NCBI GenBank assembly: GCA_023440965.1
Contig: JAEZRC010000001.1
Location: 1 to 64,000, forward strand
Source: Bacillota bacterium
GTDB lineage: Bacteria; Bacillota; Clostridia; Oscillospirales; Ruminococcaceae
Reading direction: 5' to 3'
Length of the DNA: 64,000 nt
Position numbers and translations under genes: made by a program. The stretch's first letter is position 1; the number at the start of each line of letters is the position of its first letter. Shown here one piece after another: positions 58,272 through 64,000 of the stretch. The notes beneath the pieces are model-generated. The model was not told the origin of the DNA. It searched no databases and saw only the letters and a program-made list of their open reading frames with translations.

Positions 58272-59270
58272 TTAATATTCGAATATTACGGCACCGTAAG
58301 TTAGCCCCGCTCCGAATCCAACAAGACAAACTTTATCACCGTCTTTAATTTTACCTTCTTTTATAGCTTCATCAAGTGCAAGAGGAATACTTGCGCTTGA
58401 AGTATTACCGTACTTTTCAAGATTAATATACATTTTGTCCATTGAAACACCAAATCTTTGTGCTGCTGTTTCAATAATTCTTATATTTGCCTGATGAGGA
58501 ATTATTAAGTTAATATCTTCAACACTCAAGCCTGTTCCCTCCAATGCATTTTCAACAGCGAATGGAAGTGCCTTTATTGCAAATTTATAAACTTCTTTTC
58601 CATCCTGATAAAAATAATGTCCATTGCTTTCTGGGAAACCGTCTTGATAATCTTTTTTATTTTCAGGCATAAAAGCATTAGTCGATGGTATAGAACGAGC
58701 AAAAAGACGGCATGCTCCTGTTCCGTCAGCACCAAGATAGCTTGAGTAAAAACTGTTATCAGCTAATTCTAATATACAAGCAGCCGCTCCGTCACCGAAA
58801 AGAATACAAGTCGAACGGTCTGAATAATCAGTTAATTTTGAAAGATTTTCATTTGCAACAACAACAGCATATTTTATTTTATCATCGGTAACAAGATATC
58901 GTCTTGCCATATCAACACCATAAACGAACCCTGAACAAGCACAATTAATATCAATGGCCATTGAGCCAATTGCACCGATTTCACGTTGAATTATACTTGC
59001 AGTTGAAGGAGTATAAAAATCACCAGAAACACTTGTTGAAATTATCAGTCCGATTTCACTTGGTTCAATTCCAGCTTTGTCCATTGCAGACTGAACAGCT
59101 TTTGCTCCCATATACCATGTTGGTTCACCTTGAGAGATGTGGCGTTCTTTCATTCCCGTTCTTGTTCTTATCCATTCGTCAGAGGTTTCAATAATACTTG
59201 TAAAATCATCGTTTGTCACAATTCGCTCGGGAACATATGTCCCTATACCGGCTAATTTAATACCTTTCAA
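58272..59270 (-). CDS. fabH: 3-oxoacyl-ACP synthase III
   Basis: 332 residues; primes chain synthesis by condensing acyl-CoA with malonyl-ACP. Catalytic Cys112 in INCACSGF, His in LIIPHQANIRI, Asn in YGNTSSASIPLALDEAI. The start is TTG at 59270, placed after AGGAGGG; the family start (KGIKLAGIGTYVPERIVTND) supports it. First gene of the leftward fab-acc operon; divergent from fabD. Confidence 0.97.
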   Translation of the reverse strand: MKGIKLAGIGTYVPERIVTNDDFTSIIETSDEWIRTRTGMKERHISQGEPTWYMGAKAVQSAMDKAGIEPSEIGLIISTSVSGDFYTPSTASIIQREIGAIGSMAIDINCACSGFVYGVDMARRYLVTDDKIKYAVVVANENLSKLTDYSDRSTCILFGDGAAACILELADNSFYSSYLGADGTGACRLFARSIPSTNAFMPENKKDYQDGFPESNGHYFYQDGKEVYKFAIKALPFAVENALEGTGLSVEDINLIIPHQANIRIIETAAQRFGVSMDKMYINLEKYGNTSSASIPLALDEAIKEGKIKDGDKVCLVGFGAGLTYGAVIFEY

Positions 59271-59288
59271 AAAAAGCCCTCCTATTTA

Positions 59289-59317
59289 TTGTTTTGACAT
59301 GAAAAATATGTTATAAT
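59289..59317 (+). promoter_or_regulatory. Candidate promoter toward fabD
   Basis: TTGTTT (59289-59294), 17 bp, TATAAT (59312-59317) with an extended TGT before the -10. It would give a leader of about 230 nt before fabD, which is AT-rich and holds AAGTTAAACTT (59491-59501) but no clear hairpin. A nearer promoter cannot be excluded. Confidence 0.35.
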
Positions 59318-59337
59318 GTGAGTGTGGTTAATATCAA
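59310..59337 (-). promoter_or_regulatory. Candidate promoter of the leftward fab operon
   Basis: TTGATA (59337-59332), 16 bp, TATAAC (59315-59310) on the minus strand. Its -10 overlaps the -10 of a rightward candidate at 59289-59317. The half-site ATCAAATT at 59333-59340 resembles half of FabT-type operators, but the second half is missing. Confidence 0.45.
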
Positions 59338-59552
59338 ATTGTTACTATTTTGTAGTAATCTGATAAATATATATACTTAAGTTGTATTTATAATAATATA
59401 TATTTATGTATTCAATCTATTTTTTAAGCATAATTATTACACTTTGTAACTTTTCCATTGTATTATATTTTTAGGTACTTTGTCAAGTTAAACTTAAGAA
59501 AATAATGCCAATGTACAATTATAAACAAAATTAATTTGAAAGGATATTCAAT

Positions 59553-60488
59553 ATGTCTAAAAACGTTTTTTTATTCTCTGGACAGGGCTCACAGTATGCA
59601 GGGATGGCAAAGGAGCTTTGTGAAGCACTCCCTTCAGCTCTCGAAATTTTCGATATTGCAGATACAGTTTTCAGCTTTAATCTAAAGGAAATCTGTTTTA
59701 ATGGCCCTGAAGAAGAGCTTGCTAAAACCATTTACTCTCAACCAGCAATTTTTGCTACATCACTATGCGCATTTGAGGCTGCTAAAGAAAACGGTATTAA
59801 CTTCAGCGCTGTTGCCGGTCATTCACTCGGTGAATATGCAGCAATGGTTGCCTGTGAAATGATTACTGTTGAGGAAGGCTTTAAGCTCATCAAGGCACGA
59901 AGCGAAGCAATGCAGAAGGCTTCTGAAAATTCCAATGGTGCAATGTGTGCGATAATTGGACAATCTGCCGATGAGATAGAAAAAATCTGTAGTGAGATTG
60001 ACGGCTATGTTATCCCTGTTAATTATAACTCATCAGCACAGACTGTTATTGCAGGTGATGTTGACGCAGTAGACAAGGCAATTGAAATATTTACAGAGAG
60101 AAAATCAAAAGCAATAAAGCTTAACGTTTCTTCTGCATTCCATTCGAAATTAATGCAACCAGCATCAGAAGAATTCCTTGCTGTTGTAAAGAATTCAGAT
60201 GTTACTTTTAACCCACCTGTATGTGATTTTTATTCAAATCTTACTGGCGGAATCCTTGATGATTATTCAGATATGCCTGTATACCTTGCAAAGCATATTG
60301 TTTCACCTGTAAAATTCACAAGTGAGCTTAACCTTTTAAATGACAATGGCTACAATAACTATATTGAGCTTGGCCCAAATAAGGTTCTCACTGGACTTGT
60401 AAAGAAAACATTAAAAGGCGTAACAGCCATAAATATTGAAAATACTGCTACACTTGAAAAGGCATTGAGCTCACTTTTTTCAGAATAG
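59553..60488 (+). CDS. fabD: Malonyl-CoA:ACP transacylase
   Basis: 311 residues; loads malonate onto ACP. FLFSGQGSQYAGMAKEL at the start, catalytic Ser91 in GHSLGEYAAMV, and the His in SSAFHSKLMQPA are present. ATG 59553 after GAAAGGATATTCAAT. Placed divergently from the fab operon and in front of aroE-aroK, unlike the usual fabK-fabD-fabG order. Confidence 0.97.
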   Translation: MSKNVFLFSGQGSQYAGMAKELCEALPSALEIFDIADTVFSFNLKEICFNGPEEELAKTIYSQPAIFATSLCAFEAAKENGINFSAVAGHSLGEYAAMVACEMITVEEGFKLIKARSEAMQKASENSNGAMCAIIGQSADEIEKICSEIDGYVIPVNYNSSAQTVIAGDVDAVDKAIEIFTERKSKAIKLNVSSAFHSKLMQPASEEFLAVVKNSDVTFNPPVCDFYSNLTGGILDDYSDMPVYLAKHIVSPVKFTSELNLLNDNGYNNYIELGPNKVLTGLVKKTLKGVTAINIENTATLEKALSSLFSE

Positions 60489-60518
60489 CAGTATCCTCTC
60501 ACCAAAGGAGTCTTTATT

Positions 60519-61358
60519 ATGATGCGTCAGTTCTGCATTCTTGGAGAAAGCCTGCCTCATACAATTTCCCCTACTATCCATCAAAGGCTTTTTGACCTTT
60601 CTGAAAAAAAAGGCGACTATTCTATTCTTGAGCTTACTCCTGAGCAGCTTTTAACTCAAACCGATTTTTTAAAATCCTTCACAGGATATAATGTTACAAT
60701 TCCCCATAAGGTAAAAATTATCCCATTTATTGATAATTTGGATGCTTCAGCTAAGCGTTATGGTGCAATAAACTGCGTTCACAACAAGGATGGTATTTCA
60801 ACAGGGTACAACACCGACGTGTTCGGCTTTTTGCGTGCCCTCAAATCAGGAGGTGGGAATTTAGGCGGAAAAGTTCTTTTATTAGGCTGTGGCGGAGCAG
60901 GACGTATGATGGCTATTGAGGCTGCACTCGCTAATTCGGAACTGACAATCGCAGTGAGAGAAAGCTCAATGGAAAAAGCACACAAGGTTTTAGAGGATAT
61001 TCTAATTTTAAAACCTGACGCGAAGGTCACAATAACTTCTCTAAATTCAATTCAGGGGAGCTTTGATCTCCTCATCAATTCAACCCCAGTTGGTATGTAC
61101 CCTGACACCGACAAATGTCCGGTAAGCGATGATGTCATTAGAAACTGTAAATGTGTGTTTGATGCTATTTACAATCCGACAGAAACATTAATACTAAAGA
61201 AATCAATGGAATTTGGAGGATGCACCATTAACGGAATGGCAATGCTTGTTTGGCAGGCAGTTGCCGCTCACGAAATCTGGGACAATGCAAGTTACACTAC
61301 AGAAGAAATAGACTTACTGATAACACAGATGCAGGAATATGTAAAGAGGGTATTTTAA
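60519..61358 (+). CDS. aroE: Shikimate dehydrogenase
   Basis: 279 residues; reduces 3-dehydroshikimate with NADPH in aromatic amino acid synthesis. Substrate site LPHTISPTIHQRLF and NVTIPHKVKII (catalytic Lys), cofactor loop LLGCGGAGRMMAIEA, and INSTPVGMYP. ATG 60519 follows AAAGGAG by 8 nt; a second ATG is adjacent. 30 nt after fabD, and one base overlaps aroK. Confidence 0.95.
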   Translation: MMRQFCILGESLPHTISPTIHQRLFDLSEKKGDYSILELTPEQLLTQTDFLKSFTGYNVTIPHKVKIIPFIDNLDASAKRYGAINCVHNKDGISTGYNTDVFGFLRALKSGGGNLGGKVLLLGCGGAGRMMAIEAALANSELTIAVRESSMEKAHKVLEDILILKPDAKVTITSLNSIQGSFDLLINSTPVGMYPDTDKCPVSDDVIRNCKCVFDAIYNPTETLILKKSMEFGGCTINGMAMLVWQAVAAHEIWDNASYTTEEIDLLITQMQEYVKRVF

Positions 61359-61855
61359 TGAATATTTATTTATGTGGTTTTATGGGCTGTGGAAAAACAA
61401 CAATAGGAAAGCTTCTGGCAAAGGAATTTGATTACTCATTCATTGATCTTGACGAATACATTGCAGAAAAAACAGGCAAAAGTATTTCCGAAATATTTGA
61501 GCAACACGGCGAGCAATATTTCAGAAATCTTGAAACAACCTCAATTTCTGAACTCACCAATAACAATTTGGTAATTTCAACAGGTGGTGGCGCTCTTGTC
61601 AGTATTTCCAATGCGACAAAAGCAAAACATCATGGAAGAATTATATTTATCAATACATCCTTTAATATATGTTATAATAGAATCTCTGGCGACGAAAACC
61701 GTCCGCTTGCAAAAAGCAAGTCAAAAGCTGAACTTTATGATCTGTATAAAAAAAGAATACCATACTACATAACACATTGCGATCATGAGGTGGATGGGAA
61801 TAATTCCCGAGAAGATATCATCAGCGATATCAAGAAATTCTTGCAAACAAAATAA
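61358..61855 (+). CDS. aroK: Shikimate kinase
   Basis: 165 residues; phosphorylates shikimate. Walker A GFMGCGKTTIG (7-17), the shikimate-binding DLDEYIAEKTGKSISEIF, and STGGGALV are all present. ATG at 61358 overlaps the aroE stop (TAATG), with AAAGAGGG upstream. A longer frame reaching back into aroE has no ribosome site. Next steps of the pathway are not in this window. Confidence 0.95.
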   Translation: MNIYLCGFMGCGKTTIGKLLAKEFDYSFIDLDEYIAEKTGKSISEIFEQHGEQYFRNLETTSISELTNNNLVISTGGGALVSISNATKAKHHGRIIFINTSFNICYNRISGDENRPLAKSKSKAELYDLYKKRIPYYITHCDHEVDGNNSREDIISDIKKFLQTK

Positions 61856-61869
61856 AAAATTGCTATAAT
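61841..61869 (+). promoter_or_regulatory. Candidate promoter of the FtsA-like gene
   Basis: TTGCAA (61841-61846), 17 bp, TATAAT (61864-61869), lying over the end of aroK. The start would be near 61876, directly in front of a terminator-like hairpin. Confidence 0.55.
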
Positions 61870-61879
61870 TTATTTAATG

Positions 61880-61911
61880 AAGGGGAATTAGATTTCCCCT
61901 TTTGTTTTATC
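61880..61911 (+). terminator. Terminator of aroK
   Basis: AAGGGGAA/TTCCCCTT (61880-61887, 61894-61901) with a 6-nt loop, followed by TTGTTTTAT. It also sits at the 5' end of any transcript from the promoter at 61841-61869. Confidence 0.7.
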
Positions 61912-61931
61912 ATCTGAAAGGAAGTCTTTCT

Positions 61932-64000
61932 ATGGGAACAATAAAATCCAGCAAGGCAAAACAGACTAAAAAGAAGAAAGCTACAAAACCCGCAAAAAAG
62001 CGACAGGGCAATGTCATTTTCTCTCTTGATATAGGTACAAGGACTATTGTCGGTATCATTGCGAAAATGGTTGACGGAGTTTTTACAATAATCGACCATG
62101 TTTCTGTTCCACATACAAAAAGGGCAATGATTGATGGACAGATTGAGGATATCAATGCTGTTGCAGGTGTTGTTAATATTGTGAAGTCAACACTCGAAGA
62201 AAGAAACAACATTCACCTTTCACACGTTTGTATTGCTGCTGCTGGACGTGCATTAAAAACGCAACATATCAAGCTTGATATGGAAGTTCCAACTCCTGAT
62301 GCAATCACTTCCGAAATAGAAAAGACTATTGAAATTGAAGCAGTATCAAAAGCACAGGAAGTTATCGACAAGCAAAAAACCGACGATGAGGCTGTTTCAT
62401 TCTATTGTGTCGGTCACAGCGTAGTGAGCTATCTGCTTGACGGTTATCCTATGAAGAGTATTGTTGGCCATAAGGGAAAGTCTGTTACCATAGAAATTAT
62501 TGCAGCATTCCTCCCGAATATTGTTGTCGAAGGGTTATATGCTGTTACAGATGCAAACAAGCTAACGGTTTCAAGCCTTACGCTTGAACCTATTGCCGCA
62601 ATGAATGTTATTGTTCCACCAGAACTGCGACTTATCAACATTGCACTTGTTGATATTGGTGCTGGAACCTCCGACATTGCAATTTCCAAAAACGGAAGTA
62701 TAGTTTCTTACGCAATGGCTACTATTGCAGGTGATGAAATTACCGAAGACATTATAAAAAAATATCTTGTTGACTTTGACACAGCAGAACAGATGAAATT
62801 CTCATCAAAGTCAGATACTATCACATATAAAGACATTCTCGGCGTTGAACAGACTATCGAAGCCAATGACTTTTTCAAGTCAATATATCCGACTGTTGAC
62901 ACTCTCGCTGATACTATCGTCAAAAATATTCTTGAAGTAAACGGCGAGGCACCAGCGGCAGTATTCCTTGTCGGTGGCGGAAGTCAGATACCTGATCTTG
63001 CTTATATTATTGCAAAAAAACTTGATATTCCTGAAGCTCGAGTAGCAGTCGGCGGTCATAACTTTATCAAAAATGTTGTCCTTGGCGGAAATGATATAAC
63101 AGGCCCTGAATTTGTAACACCTATCGGTATTGGTGTAACATCAACTATTCAAAGCGGGTATGATTTCTCAACAATTATCCTGAATGACAAGAAATACAGG
63201 GTCTTTGACACAAGGAATATGAATATTCTCGACCTGCTTATGGTGGCAGGCTACAAAGCAAGACAAATTATCGGACATTCTGGCAAGAATCTTTCGTTCA
63301 CTTTAAATGGCGAGCAAATGCTCTTCAAGGGTGAAATTTCAACTCCTGCACAGCTTACTTTAAATGGTGAGTCTGCTAGTATTGAAACAAAAATAAAACA
63401 AGGCGACGTTGTGAATATCATTCCCGCTACAACAGGAATTTCCGCACAGGCAACAATTTCAGACATTGCGGGCGACGTTTCCCCAAAATATATTACCTTT
63501 GACGGTGTTCAGTATCCCGTCGGCACAAGTGCTGTTGTTAATGGAAATGTTGTGGACAGCAACTATAAGATTATCAATGGTGATGTTGTTGTTATTACAT
63601 CAATCTCAAAGCTTTCTGAGCTACTTGATAAGATTGAATTCAATATAACAGGCTATAAATTCCAAAAGGGTAAGGCAATTATCCCTGTTGACAGCTTTTT
63701 GAATGACGGAGATATAATCACCTCACAGAAACTACCCGAAAAGGTTATCCCTCCTATCGTTACAAAACAAGAAGCTGCACAAGTGATTGCACCAGCACCA
63801 GTTCCTGAGATTGTTCCACAGGCCCCAATTTCATCAAATACACCTGCTATCAGAATTACCTTAAATGGCATGGAAACAATTCTTCCTGAAAAAGAGGATA
63901 ATTCACCACACGCTTTCCTTGAAGTGTTAACTTTAGTTTCTCTTGATTTATCAAACCCACAGGGTAATCTTATTATGAGAATAAACGGACAGAACGCATC
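61932..64000 (+). CDS. FtsA-like actin-family protein (C-terminus beyond the window)
   Basis: 689 codons are visible without a stop. A Lys-rich N-terminal tail (about 1-27) precedes an FtsA/PilM-type ATPase: phosphate-1 FSLDIGTRTIVGII, phosphate-2 ALVDIGAGTSDIAI near 240, adenosine motif VFLVGGGSQIPDL near 340. Beyond about 400 come two or three repeats of strand-rich sequence (SFTLNGEQMLFKGEIS, ITLNGMETIL) not found in cell-division FtsA, so it is an FtsA-related protein with a long C-terminal extension. It may take part in division or envelope assembly; not proven. ATG 61932 follows GAAAGGAAG. Confidence 0.85.
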   Translation, partial: MGTIKSSKAKQTKKKKATKPAKKRQGNVIFSLDIGTRTIVGIIAKMVDGVFTIIDHVSVPHTKRAMIDGQIEDINAVAGVVNIVKSTLEERNNIHLSHVCIAAAGRALKTQHIKLDMEVPTPDAITSEIEKTIEIEAVSKAQEVIDKQKTDDEAVSFYCVGHSVVSYLLDGYPMKSIVGHKGKSVTIEIIAAFLPNIVVEGLYAVTDANKLTVSSLTLEPIAAMNVIVPPELRLINIALVDIGAGTSDIAISKNGSIVSYAMATIAGDEITEDIIKKYLVDFDTAEQMKFSSKSDTITYKDILGVEQTIEANDFFKSIYPTVDTLADTIVKNILEVNGEAPAAVFLVGGGSQIPDLAYIIAKKLDIPEARVAVGGHNFIKNVVLGGNDITGPEFVTPIGIGVTSTIQSGYDFSTIILNDKKYRVFDTRNMNILDLLMVAGYKARQIIGHSGKNLSFTLNGEQMLFKGEISTPAQLTLNGESASIETKIKQGDVVNIIPATTGISAQATISDIAGDVSPKYITFDGVQYPVGTSAVVNGNVVDSNYKIINGDVVVITSISKLSELLDKIEFNITGYKFQKGKAIIPVDSFLNDGDIITSQKLPEKVIPPIVTKQEAAQVIAPAPVPEIVPQAPISSNTPAIRITLNGMETILPEKEDNSPHAFLEVLTLVSLDLSNPQGNLIMRINGQNA

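Noticed and set aside
61910..62212. Leftward frames over the start of the FtsA-like gene
   Set aside because: They oppose a long intact actin-family frame with recognisable motifs and lack ribosome sites.

Overview
The window looks like chromosomal DNA of a low-GC Gram-positive anaerobe, most likely class Clostridia, possibly Ruminococcaceae-like. This rests on AT-rich intergenic DNA, strong AGGAGG-type ribosome binding sites, zinc-ribbon forms of S14, S4, L24 and L36, an adenylate kinase with a zinc lid, FabK as enoyl-ACP reductase, a T-box leader, a KOW-domain gene next to infA, an archaeal/eukaryotic-type ProRS, and the merged S10-spc-alpha ribosomal operon. I could not run a search, so the taxonomy is an inference.

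Left end (1-9.4 kb) is an accessory island: the start of an unknown leftward gene, a small serine recombinase behind a leader peptide and intrinsic terminator, and a leftward type I restriction-modification operon (HTH regulator, hsdM, hsdS, an FRG-domain gene, hsdR). It is followed by non-coding DNA with short repeats, a decayed reading frame and an orphan 56-codon ORF, up to a leftward initiator tRNA gene.

From 9.4 to 26 kb housekeeping genes run mostly leftward: a T-box-controlled operon (GNAT acetyltransferase, hisS, small membrane protein, aspS); the cell-shape cluster mreB-mreC-mreD-PBP2-minD-like-mgsA; aspartokinase; an intergenic patch with three GC-rich repeats and nested palindromes; a YjdJ-like acetyltransferase; rightward mnmA; and a CNNM/CBS membrane protein with an exported transglutaminase-like protein. 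A metal/cobalamin-type binding lipoprotein (leftward) diverges from ilvB-(small membrane protein)-ilvN (rightward).

From 29.7 to 45.7 kb lies the leftward ribosomal protein operon, in transcript order: a structured leader with attenuator, rpsJ, rplC, rplD, rplW, rplB, rpsS, rplV, rpsC, rplP, rpmC, rpsQ, rplN, rplX, rplE, rpsN, rpsH, rplF, rplR, rpsE, rpmD, rplO, secY, adk, map, KOW gene, infA, rpmJ, rpsM, rpsK, rpsD, rpoA, rplQ.

From 45.8 to 64 kb: a lipoprotein, a two-helix membrane protein, proS with a small membrane protein, then a leftward type II fatty-acid operon (fabH, fabK, three unidentified membrane proteins, fabG, fabF, accB, fabZ, accC, accD, accA, acpP). Rightward from the divergent promoter region run fabD, aroE and aroK; an FtsA-like actin-family protein runs off the right end.

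No clearly new multi-gene system stands out. The best leads are the FRG gene inside the hsd operon, the leader-peptide/terminator before the recombinase, the dual Asp/His specifier of the T-box, the decayed frame beside tRNA-fMet, the small membrane proteins embedded in ilv and fab operons, and the short MinD-like protein.
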